Source of the DNA: Zelonia costaricensis
Lineage: Eukaryota; Euglenozoa; Kinetoplastea; Trypanosomatida; Trypanosomatidae
DNA length: 64,000 bases
Direction of reading: 5' to 3'
Assembly (NCBI GenBank): GCA_030849075.1
Contig: JASAOO010003555.1
Coordinates: 1 to 64,000, forward strand
This document shows, one piece after another, positions 26,219-34,649 of this stretch. The notes under the pieces were generated by a model. That model was not told the DNA's origin. It saw nothing but the letters and a program-made list of their open reading frames with translations, and did no database searches. Both the position numbers and the translations under genes were made by a program. Every line of letters starts with the position of its first letter. Position 1 is the stretch's first letter.

Positions 26219-26288
26219 GGAGCAAACGTGCGTAACGTCCTGGCACGCGGACGCGCCTACGGCGAAGGCAAGACCGTCACTCAACGTA

Positions 26289-26320
26289 CCACACACACAC
26301 ACAGACACGCACCGTCACAC
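26289..26320. repeat. (CA)n-rich stretch
   Basis: An alternating C/A run with interruptions lies about 340-370 nt upstream of the FYVE-like gene start. Confidence 0.65.
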
Positions 26321-26658
26321 ATTTACTGGACCTTTTACAATTAGCGTCCTGCGAGATCGTCCTCTACCCCGCTGAGCACATTTCCCGCGCACAGGTGATT
26401 GCCTTCGAGAGGAGGGCTCGTTACTCTGTGTATTCTTCCATCACTTGCGGCGACGCGGGCTCACACCGACGCGCTCAGGTCTGCCGAAGCTGCTGCACTG
26501 CTCCTTCTGATCCAAGAAGAGAGCATTGTGCCCAAGGGCTATTCTGCCCCCACCCCCACCCCCACCCCCCCACGTCCCCTTGTTCTTCCACTCCCGGTAC
26601 ACGGCGCGAAGTACTCGTGTAGGGCCACATTGTCGGGTGCCGCACGCGCCACGTGGAG

Positions 26659-29358
26659 ATGTTCAGGAGCGGCTCATCGTTTCAGGCGGTGCCGCAGAAT
26701 CAGTGGCCACTCGCGTCCGCGGCTCGCAAGTGCGTTCTCTGCGGCAAGTCTTTCGGTCTCTTCCAGGTTGCGGATAACTGCCACGGGTGCGGGCGAGTTT
26801 GCTGCTCCACGTGCCTGGCCGAGCAGGTGGTGCTGCCAGGCCACCCGGGCTCTGCGCCCGTGCCGGTGTGCACCGTCTGCGCAAAGACGATCAAGCGCGC
26901 GCTCGAGGAGGCCGAAATGGCGGTGCACCGCTGCCACCTGCTCGAGGAGATGCTGAGCGAGCAGGCGACGCAGGCGGAGAAGCTGCGCAATGAGCTGCGC
27001 GAGCAGGAGGAGGAGAACAAACTACTAACGCAGGAGAAGGAGAGCCTGAAGGCGACCATCACGCGTATGGACATCGAGGCGGAGGTTGCGGCAGCCAAGG
27101 CGGCCACCGCTGCTGCAGCAGCAGTAGCTGTTGCCGCTACTGCCGCGAGCACCAGCTCGCCGGTGCACTCGCCGGCGGCGTCGCCGACGAAGGCCTCGGC
27201 CGGGACAAGCGCCGACGCGGCTGCGACTGCGGAGTCGCTCGCCGCGACCGAGGAGGCGCTGGCGAAGAAGAAGCGGCAGCTCGACGTGCGCGAGGCTACG
27301 CTGAAAGATGCACTGCGCAAGGTGTCAGCCGACGCGGCGAGGATTGTGGATCAGCGCGCAGCCTTGCAAGAGCAGGAGAAGCAGATTACCGCAACTGTGT
27401 CAGCGCAGCTCACGGCCCTGTTCGAGGAGGAGCGCCAACGACTCGGCGACATCTGCGCTGACGCCATCACGGACGTGCAGAACAGGTACATGGAGTGGGT
27501 CACCCAGCAGCAGGACGGCGCCCTCGAGCGGCGGCGCCAGTACAAGCAGGTGATGGAGGAGCGCCAGCAACGGGCGACGGCGGAGCTGGCCGACGCGAGG
27601 GCAGAGCGTGACACGCTGCAGCGCGTGGTGGACTCGCAGCGAGCCCAACTCGCAGAGCTGGAAGAGCGGACGAGAGCGCAGGCAGCGGAGCGCCAGGTTG
27701 AGTCGGCGGGCAGCGAAGCCGTCGTGCAGCACGCGCAGGCGGAGAGGGCAGCAGTGGAGAGAGCCTCCGCCGAGGCTACCGAGCGCGCAGCCACAGCGGA
27801 TGCGCAGCTGCGCGCCGCGCAGGTGGAGCTGGACGAGGCGCGATCCGTGTACGACATGGAGCGGCAAGCCCGAGCCGCGGCCGAGGCCACGTGTGCGGCG
27901 CTGAAGCGCGAGGCGCAGGAGAGGCTCGACGCATCGGCCCAAGAGCTGCGCGCGAGGGAGGACGAATATGAGGCCGAGAAAACTGCGGCTGTCGAAGCCG
28001 TAGAGGACGCCGCACGTCGTGCTGCTGCAGCTCGCCGCGCTGATGCCGAGGCCGCCGCGCAGGTGGCACGGCAGCAGCATGAGTCGGCGCTGGCTGACCT
28101 GCGCGCCGAGCACGCGCAAGCGGAACAGGACTGGGTAGCGCAGCTGCAGCTGCTGCAGCGATCGCAGGCGCAGCAGGCAGAGGGGCAGCAGGGTCAGGAC
28201 AGGGCGTGGCAGGAGGAACGGGCAGAGCTCCTTAAGCGGTGCGCAGACCTCGAGAACCGTCTCGAGACACGAAAGTCCGCGGCGTGGCAGCTCCAGCAGC
28301 AGGTGCGTGACGCGAAGCAGGAGGTCCAAGACCTGCAAGCGGCGGCCCGCGAGAAGGCGGAGGCGTCCGAGGCAACGCAGGCACGAACGGCAGCTGCCTC
28401 CGTCGCCGCCATTCAGCGCAGTGCTGCGGCAGTTGTGAAGGAGCTGCGGCAGACCCACCAGCGACTTCTCGAGGAGCATGCTGCTTCCCTCCGAGCTCTA
28501 AGCGAAGCCGCCCGCGAGATTGCCAGGACGCAGGCCACAAACGCAGCCGCTGCTGCGAAGGACGAGAAGCGGCGTGAAGCTGTGCCGCGACTGCAGGCGC
28601 AGCTGGAGACGGCCCGTAAGGAGCGCGACACGGCGCAGCAGGAGCTCGCCAGTGCCCAAGAGGCGGCTGCGGGTGCTACAGCGAAGTTGCAGGCTGAACG
28701 CACGCGAGCAGCGAGCGCGCAGGACGCCGCTCAGCGCCAACAGCGCGTCTTGGATGAGCTTCAGGCCGTGCACGTGCGCACCTTGGGTGAGCTGCGCAAA
28801 GCGCAGGCAGAGGCTGTGAGGGCGACGGCAGCGGCAGCTGCTGCTGCCGTGGCGCCTCCTCAAGTGAAGGCGGACGCGGCGACGGTTCCGCCGCCTGGTG
28901 ACGCCACCGCTTCCAGCGTGTTCCTGCGGCTTGCGCAGCGGTGGATGCAGCAGCAGGCGCACGTGCAGAGCTTCTATGCGGAGGCGCTGTATGAAGTGCT
29001 GCAGCGCGAGTGGACGCAGGCGGCAACGGCAGTGACGACGTCGCTGGCCACTGGTGCAGAGCGTCAGCGCAGCGCTCGTGCACGCAACGCCAAGGCGCTC
29101 GAGAACACAACCAGCACCATCAAAGAAGTGCAGGAGGATCTTCGTGTGCGCACGCAGGAGCTTGTGAAGCGGAAGGCCGAGCTCGAGGAGGCTGAGCGCC
29201 GCGTGCAGGAGAAGAAGATGCGCATCGACCTGGTGTGTCGCAGCCTGTACGCCGTGGCGCAGGAACTGCGCAAGAAGCACCTGAACGCGTCTGAGTGCTC
29301 TGCCGTGGACGAGGTGATGAAGTCGGCACGCGAGATGAGGGACTCTCCAGATCGCTAA
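26659..29358 (+). CDS. FYVE-like zinc finger plus long coiled-coil protein, 899 aa
   Basis: The N-terminal 80 residues form a FYVE-type zinc finger with all eight ligands in register: Cys25, Cys28, Cys41, Cys44, Cys49, Cys52, Cys71 and Cys74. Trp16 sits nine residues before Cys25 as in EEA1, but the Asp of the WxxD motif is Ala19. The basic RRHHCR motif that binds phosphatidylinositol 3-phosphate reads ADNCHG. Membrane lipid binding is therefore doubtful. From residue 80 to about 890 the protein is a heptad-rich Glu/Ala/Gln/Arg coiled coil with an Ala/Ser linker near 155-200, giving a long rod, probably dimeric. Such layouts occur in endosomal tethers and in cytoskeletal linkers. The first real ATG is 26659; the frame is open a few codons upstream without an ATG. 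Confidence 0.85.
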   Translation: MFRSGSSFQAVPQNQWPLASAARKCVLCGKSFGLFQVADNCHGCGRVCCSTCLAEQVVLPGHPGSAPVPVCTVCAKTIKRALEEAEMAVHRCHLLEEMLSEQATQAEKLRNELREQEEENKLLTQEKESLKATITRMDIEAEVAAAKAATAAAAAVAVAATAASTSSPVHSPAASPTKASAGTSADAAATAESLAATEEALAKKKRQLDVREATLKDALRKVSADAARIVDQRAALQEQEKQITATVSAQLTALFEEERQRLGDICADAITDVQNRYMEWVTQQQDGALERRRQYKQVMEERQQRATAELADARAERDTLQRVVDSQRAQLAELEERTRAQAAERQVESAGSEAVVQHAQAERAAVERASAEATERAATADAQLRAAQVELDEARSVYDMERQARAAAEATCAALKREAQERLDASAQELRAREDEYEAEKTAAVEAVEDAARRAAAARRADAEAAAQVARQQHESALADLRAEHAQAEQDWVAQLQLLQRSQAQQAEGQQGQDRAWQEERAELLKRCADLENRLETRKSAAWQLQQQVRDAKQEVQDLQAAAREKAEASEATQARTAAASVAAIQRSAAAVVKELRQTHQRLLEEHAASLRALSEAAREIARTQATNAAAAAKDEKRREAVPRLQAQLETARKERDTAQQELASAQEAAAGATAKLQAERTRAASAQDAAQRQQRVLDELQAVHVRTLGELRKAQAEAVRATAAAAAAAVAPPQVKADAATVPPPGDATASSVFLRLAQRWMQQQAHVQSFYAEALYEVLQREWTQAATAVTTSLATGAERQRSARARNAKALENTTSTIKEVQEDLRVRTQELVKRKAELEEAERRVQEKKMRIDLVCRSLYAVAQELRKKHLNASECSAVDEVMKSAREMRDSPDR

Positions 29359-30203
29359 TGCCCCCATGGCGCGGCGCCACACCTGTATCTGCATTTGGCA
29401 GTCTGCGTGCGCGTGCACTCGCGGCGCCACGTGAGTTTTAGGATTTGCTGCTTCTTCGCTGTCACCGCGCCACCCTCCTCAGCAGTGCAGATTGATAGCT
29501 GTCTTGCCCCGCTGTACCTCGAACGTCTCTCCCGTGAAGCTGCCGCACACCCGCGTAGCGTCGCTCGCGATTGACGCACGTTGGTGAAGGGCCGGTGTCT
29601 TGCGCCCACTACGTGTGACGGACACGCTCTGCTGACGCACATGTTTACGCTCCCTTGCGATCGCCGTTTCGGCCGAAGAGGGAAAAAGGACAGCATCAAC
29701 GCAAATTGAGTTGTGGGGAGCAGGGTTGGGCTGCCAAAGCACGTCGTGCACGGCCTCACCCGTGTGTTCGGCTGCGCTGCTGCTGGCGAGCACGTGCTAC
29801 CTGGTCGCTCGCTGAACGCGCGCGCTGGAGAGAGGCGGTGTCAGTGTGCCGACACGGGTCGGTGCGAGCCAAGACGTGCTTCTCTTTTCCCCCGCCCTTT
29901 TGCCTCGCATCCGACTTTGCGGCTGTGCCAGATGGCAGTGCTCATGCGGGGTGCGGTGCGCTGGAGTCTTGTCACGCTGCTGCGCCCTTTCTCGTCCTCG
30001 TCTTCACTTGTATCACTCTGCGGCTGGCCTCGGCCAACGCCACGGCTGCCCGAAGCGTAGCGCTCCAGCTTTGGGGGGTTTCTCGAACGCGTTGCACTGC
30101 CCCCCACTCGCCGCGTCGCTTGACACGAGCAGCGGACCCAAGGGCCAGGTTGCTGGTAGAAGCACCCCTCTTTCCCTTATTCGGTGCGGCACTAGGAGCA
30201 CCA

Positions 30204-30292
30204 CGACTCATACATACACACCCCTACACACACACCTACACACTGACACATCAGCACACATCAGCACACATACACACACACACACTCACAGG
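30204..30292. repeat. (CA)n array with TCAGCACACA duplication
   Basis: CA-rich stretch of about 90 nt includes two tandem copies of TCAGCACACA at 30251-30270. It lies 190-280 nt upstream of the start of the large coiled-coil gene. Confidence 0.75.
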
Positions 30293-30389
30293 CATACACT
30301 GAGCCTTTGAGAGTCCAAGCTAGACTTTACGCACCGCGCTCACTTTCGGAGAGCACGACCGAGACGACGCGAGCCCTGGCATAGACACA

Positions 30390-30452
30390 CGTTCCAGTCT
30401 TTCTCTCGCTCTCTCGCTCTCTCTGTTTACGTTTTCCCCCTTGGCGCCCCAG
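30390..30452 (+). promoter_or_regulatory. Polypyrimidine tract and SL trans-splice acceptor AG
   Basis: A long CT repeat-like tract ends in CCCC and AG at 30451-30452, 30 nt before the ATG at 30483. Confidence 0.6.
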
Positions 30453-30482
30453 TCACCCCAGAAGGGCCGGCAGCGCAACGCG

Positions 30483-33400
30483 ATGTCGTCCTTCTCGAGG
30501 TCGGCGCTGGAAATGCTGCAGGCCGCTGAGGGGGCCCTCACGCAGCGCCGCGGCTACCAAAGCAGCGTGGCCGACGTGGGGAGGAGCACCAAGACGTGCG
30601 CGTACGGGGACGGGCCCAGCGCCGAGTACGTGGCGGGCCACTGGCACTGCGACCCGAACGCCGCGGTCATGGCACCCGGCGCTGCGGGCGTGGAGGAGCT
30701 GCAGCAGCAGCTGAGCCGTGCGATGCGGGAGCTGCTCGAGCTCCGTGCGGAGCTGACCCAGGAGCGGGACAGGCGCTACGACACGTTGGCCGCTTTGGGC
30801 CGGCAGTGGAAGGAGGACGTCCTTGTCGAGGTGCACCGCCGCGACGCCGCACTGCAGTCGGACGTCGCCGCCGTGGAAGAGAAGATGACGGCGCAGTGGA
30901 AGGAGAGCAGCGAGAGCCGGTTGGTGGCCCGCCGTCAGGTCGAGGAGCTGCTGCGCGCTGGCAAGGTGCGCGACACGGACCGTTTCCAGCTCCGCGAGGA
31001 GCTCCAGGAGACGACGCGGCAGCTCGAGGAGCGGGCGGAGGCGGCGCTGGCGCAGAGCACCGCCGCCCGCGCCGACTGCTGTCGCCAGCTCGAGCAGGAG
31101 CGGGCCGCGCTGTCGCAGCGGCTGGACGCGGAGCTGCTACGGCTGGTGGAGATGCGCCGCGACGACCAGCGCGCGCTTCAGCAGGCGAAAGACATAATGC
31201 GGCAGGAGAGCGTGCACGTGCGCGCCGACGTCCGCCGTGCCGTGCAGGAGGTCTGGGATGCATCCGCAGCCGCGCTGATCAAGACGGCAACGGAACCGAT
31301 CGAGCAGCTGCGCGCCGAGCTCCGGTCGACGCGGGCGATGGTGCAGGCGATGGAGGAGAAGGTGGCCGACTGCGTTCGCACGTGCCAGGCAGAGTGCCGG
31401 CTGCACACCACCACCACGGCAGAGCGGCTGCACGCGCTGGAGGCGAAGGAGGCGGTGGCCGCGTCAGGGGTGGACCGGGCGGAGCGCAAGGCGGACGCAG
31501 CGTACGAGGCGGCGCGGCGGATGGAGGGTAGCGTCGAGGCGGCGAAGGAGGCGTCGGACCGCGCGGTGGTGCAGATCGGTGCGGCAGTGGAGCGGGCGCA
31601 GCGTGTCGAGCACGCGCTGGTGGACCGCGACAGCCGTCTCGTCGCCGTGGAGTCGCAGCTGCACGCGATTGCGACAGCCGAGGGGCTGCGGGCGGAGGTG
31701 GAGGCCTGCAAGCGGCAGGCCGGGCGTCTGGAAGGTCGTGTGGAGGCGGTCGGCGCGGTGTGCGGCCGCGTCGAGCAGCTCGTCGACCGCACGGTGCGAC
31801 AGGTGGACAGCTTCGCCGAGCGCATTGACGGCTGCGAGCGGACGACGCAGCGAGGCGTTGAGGCAGTGCAGCGGGTGCAGGAGACGGTGGACGCGCTCGA
31901 GGAGGAGGGTGGGCAGACGCGTGCTCGCTTCGACAACACCGAGGTGGTGATGCAGCGCCAGGGCCTTGCCGTCACGAAGCTGGAGCAGCGCGTGGCAGCG
32001 AGCGAGACGCGACTCGAGCACGGGCGGCAGCAGCAGGAGCAGCAGGCGAAGGAGCAGCTGGCCACGCAGCGCGAGATGATGGAGCGAGCCGAGGTGACCC
32101 ACGCAGTCGCGACGCGCGCCCAGCAGGTCAGCAGCGAGGCGCGTACGGAGGTGCACCGGCTGGAGCGCCGCCTCGACGAGATCGACCGCGGCCTCGCAGC
32201 GCGGGCAAGCGATGCGACAAGTCTGCGGGGGTCGCTGGAAGGCCAGCGCACGCAGGCTGTGGAGATGCAGCGGGAGCACCAAACGCTGGCCGACGAGGTG
32301 CGCGCGTTGTCGGGACGCCTGGAGCAGCGACTGGCGCCGGTGCGGGAGCTTCAGCGCGGTTCGACGGAGCGGTTGACGCGGGCCGAGGCCCACGTGCAGC
32401 ACCTGACGCAGAAGCTGGCGGAGTGCGAGGAGCACCTGCAGGAAATGGCCGGACGGGTGCAGGACTACCTGAAGGACGCCATCCGGCACCACGTTGGCGA
32501 TGTGCAGAAGCGCCTCTTCGGGGCGATGAATGAGGGCATGACGCGCGTAACGGAGCGTGTGGTGGCGGTGGAGGAAGTGGCGGAGCAGGCACAGCAGCGG
32601 GCGGCGGAGCTGCCAGCTCAACTGGCAGCTGCCCAGCAAACCACCGAGCGCCTCCAGCGCGCCGTCCAGTCGAACGAGGCCGCCTTGCAAGCTGTCGGCG
32701 CGCAGGTGCAGGCCTTGGCGGTGCAGGCGGAGGCGCACGCGGCTGACCGGCAGCGGCTTGGCACGGTGCAGCAGGAGCTGATGCGGCTGACCGCGGTGCA
32801 GCGGCGCATGCAGGAGGAGGTCGCGCAGACGCAAGACGCCGTGCGCCGCGTGCACGCCGCTGTCGCCGCCGCGAGTGGCGCCCGCGACCGCTCGCTTAGC
32901 GAGCTGGTCACATCGCAGGCCCGCACGGCGAGCACGGAGATTGCGCCTGCGGCCGAGGTGAGCTCCTCGTCCCCATCCGCGCACCGCCCACCCGGCCCAG
33001 GCCAGCGCGACCCAGCTCACAGCTCCGCCGCTGTCGGACCGGGTGCCCGGGCGTCACAGCCGCCGGCCGCACACCGCTCACCGCCCACGTCGAGCGCCGT
33101 CGTAGGGGTGGCCGTCCCCCCACTGGCGAACACCTCGGCGGCGTCCCTGCGTGAGCTGCAGGACCAGCAGCGCGCGTCCTCGGGTAGCCGGAGCAGCAGC
33201 ACCAGCAAGGAGGGCAGCGGAGAGCGGCCGGCGCTGCACCTCAGCGGGGTCTCCTCGGTGCGGCCAACAGGGGGGGAGGAGGAGCGGCTGCACTCCGTCG
33301 TGGAGGCGGAGGCGCACGACTCCGACTCGGCGGACGCCGAGGACACGGTTGAGGCGTTCCACGAGCGCCCGCTCGTCGCCGCGCGGCTGCAGAGCGCCTC

Positions 33401-34649
33401 TTTGTCGCTCGCCACCTCTGCCGCATCGCCGCTCGCTGCAGGAGCCACCGAGACAGTCGAGCAGCTCTCAGCCCCTGCGCACGCCTCGACGCAGGCGTCG
33501 GGGTTGGTCAACGTGAGTCAGCGCACGGCGATTCGCGAGTTCACCACCGTTGCGTCCTCCTCGTCCTCCTCCGCCCCGGCGGCTGCTGAGTCGAGCGATG
33601 ACGACGGCGACGCAGGCGCTGGTGCGGCGGCGCGCGTGGGCCGCGGGGTGGTGCGCCGTCCGGAGGAGCGGACGGAGGACGTCTCAACGGACGCCACGAC
33701 AACGGTGACACTGACGACGGAGTCGTCGCCGGCGCAGAGCGGCGGCCGCCACATCTGGCAGCGTCCGGAGGCGGCAAAGCGGGCTGGCGTGGCGATGACG
33801 TCGGCGTGGGGTCGGCAGTCTCCCGACTCGTCGTCGGAGGGCGCCCCCCTTGCTGTAGCCCGACCCCTGGTGCGGGCGACTCCTGTGCCGGCTCGGGTAT
33901 CGCCCCCCACTGGAGAAGAGAGCGAGGCGGAGCTTGAGGAGGCGGAGAATGCGACAGAGGACAGCGACGACCGCGTCTTGGCCGTGACAGCTGGTAGCGC
34001 GGACGGGGACGATGAATCGCTGCGTGAGACGACGGCGGAGGAGGCGAGCGTCGATGAGCGCGGCAACGCATTCACGACACGCACGAGCCACGCGCTGCCG
34101 ACGAGCGACTCCGCCCCGTCTCCGCAGCAGCGCCGCTGGAACAACTGGGACGTCGACGACGACGACGATGAGGACGAGGACGGCGCTGCGGGGGCGGAGG
34201 ACAACGGAAGCGACGACGCAGTCGCCTTCGAGCCGGTGCCGGTGCAGCCGCGTCTCGGGTTCTTTGGTCCGCCGAGCGACGAGGAGAGCGTCGACGCCGT
34301 GGCGGAGACGCGGCGGATCGGCTCGACACCGCCCGCCGCCCCTCTGGCCGCCACTATCGTGCACCACCGGCAGGCGGCGGTGGAGGAGCTGAGCGCGACA
34401 CCGCGCCGCGTGTTTGTGAGCACCGGGCCCGACAGCACGGGTGTGCCGACGCAAGGCCTGCGGCAGCCATCGCAGGACTCGGTACCACGGCACGGGCGGG
34501 GCACCACCTCATCGTCCTCGTCCTCGGCGGAGCGGGCCGAGGCGCTTGGGCTGCGCGGCGCCACCGCCGGCGCCCCGCCACAGCGCCAGCAGACGCAGGT
34601 GCAGCGCTACACCAACTTTGACGACTCGACGAGCAGCGAGGACGACTGA
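30483..34649 (+). CDS. Large coiled-coil protein with acidic disordered tail, 1388 aa
   Basis: I do not recognise a family. Residues 1-70 are mixed. Residues about 74-820 form a near-continuous coiled coil rich in Glu, Arg, Gln and Ala. Residues about 825-1388 are disordered: Ser/Ala/Pro-rich with repeated acidic-serine clusters (for example SSDDDGDAGA near 1037, a run of Asp/Glu near 1225) and an acidic end (STSSEDD). The shape is that of a long rod with a flexible acidic arm, as in basal body, flagellar or centriole-associated scaffolds of trypanosomatids; this is inference only. The start is the first ATG after AG 30451-30452; the frame opens upstream at a TTG that I reject. The tail holds many Ser in acidic context, good sites for casein kinase 2-like phosphorylation. 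Confidence 0.85.
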   Translation: MSSFSRSALEMLQAAEGALTQRRGYQSSVADVGRSTKTCAYGDGPSAEYVAGHWHCDPNAAVMAPGAAGVEELQQQLSRAMRELLELRAELTQERDRRYDTLAALGRQWKEDVLVEVHRRDAALQSDVAAVEEKMTAQWKESSESRLVARRQVEELLRAGKVRDTDRFQLREELQETTRQLEERAEAALAQSTAARADCCRQLEQERAALSQRLDAELLRLVEMRRDDQRALQQAKDIMRQESVHVRADVRRAVQEVWDASAAALIKTATEPIEQLRAELRSTRAMVQAMEEKVADCVRTCQAECRLHTTTTAERLHALEAKEAVAASGVDRAERKADAAYEAARRMEGSVEAAKEASDRAVVQIGAAVERAQRVEHALVDRDSRLVAVESQLHAIATAEGLRAEVEACKRQAGRLEGRVEAVGAVCGRVEQLVDRTVRQVDSFAERIDGCERTTQRGVEAVQRVQETVDALEEEGGQTRARFDNTEVVMQRQGLAVTKLEQRVAASETRLEHGRQQQEQQAKEQLATQREMMERAEVTHAVATRAQQVSSEARTEVHRLERRLDEIDRGLAARASDATSLRGSLEGQRTQAVEMQREHQTLADEVRALSGRLEQRLAPVRELQRGSTERLTRAEAHVQHLTQKLAECEEHLQEMAGRVQDYLKDAIRHHVGDVQKRLFGAMNEGMTRVTERVVAVEEVAEQAQQRAAELPAQLAAAQQTTERLQRAVQSNEAALQAVGAQVQALAVQAEAHAADRQRLGTVQQELMRLTAVQRRMQEEVAQTQDAVRRVHAAVAAASGARDRSLSELVTSQARTASTEIAPAAEVSSSSPSAHRPPGPGQRDPAHSSAAVGPGARASQPPAAHRSPPTSSAVVGVAVPPLANTSAASLRELQDQQRASSGSRSSSTSKEGSGERPALHLSGVSSVRPTGGEEERLHSVVEAEAHDSDSADAEDTVEAFHERPLVAARLQSASLSLATSAASPLAAGATETVEQLSAPAHASTQASGLVNVSQRTAIREFTTVASSSSSSAPAAAESSDDDGDAGAGAAARVGRGVVRRPEERTEDVSTDATTTVTLTTESSPAQSGGRHIWQRPEAAKRAGVAMTSAWGRQSPDSSSEGAPLAVARPLVRATPVPARVSPPTGEESEAELEEAENATEDSDDRVLAVTAGSADGDDESLRETTAEEASVDERGNAFTTRTSHALPTSDSAPSPQQRRWNNWDVDDDDDEDEDGAAGAEDNGSDDAVAFEPVPVQPRLGFFGPPSDEESVDAVAETRRIGSTPPAAPLAATIVHHRQAAVEELSATPRRVFVSTGPDSTGVPTQGLRQPSQDSVPRHGRGTTSSSSSSAERAEALGLRGATAGAPPQRQQTQVQRYTNFDDSTSSEDD

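Larger units (their letters stand above)
24636..26658 (+). other. Intergenic region, about 2 kb
   Basis: The region contains CA-rich (24815-24838, 26289-26320) and GT-rich (25452-25497) microsatellites and many C/T tracts. A T/C-rich stretch (25760-25800) precedes a 127-codon frame at 25835-26218 described separately. The C-rich stretch at 26548-26580 and AG at 26610-26611 probably serve the FYVE-like gene. Confidence 0.55.
29359..30482 (+). other. Intergenic region with CA repeats and splice acceptor
   Basis: The left two thirds show no repeat or gene. A CA-rich array at 30204-30292 and a CT-rich tract at 30390-30440 with AG at 30451-30452 precede the next gene. Confidence 0.55.

Noticed and set aside
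30441..30482. Longer start for the 1388-aa coiled-coil protein
   Set aside because: The first codon would be TTG and the extension spans the acceptor AG at 30451-30452.
31464..33020. 518-codon open frame on the minus strand
   Set aside because: It mirrors the coiled-coil gene at 30483-34649; the translated protein is a Leu/His/Arg-rich shadow of Gln/Glu/Ala codons.
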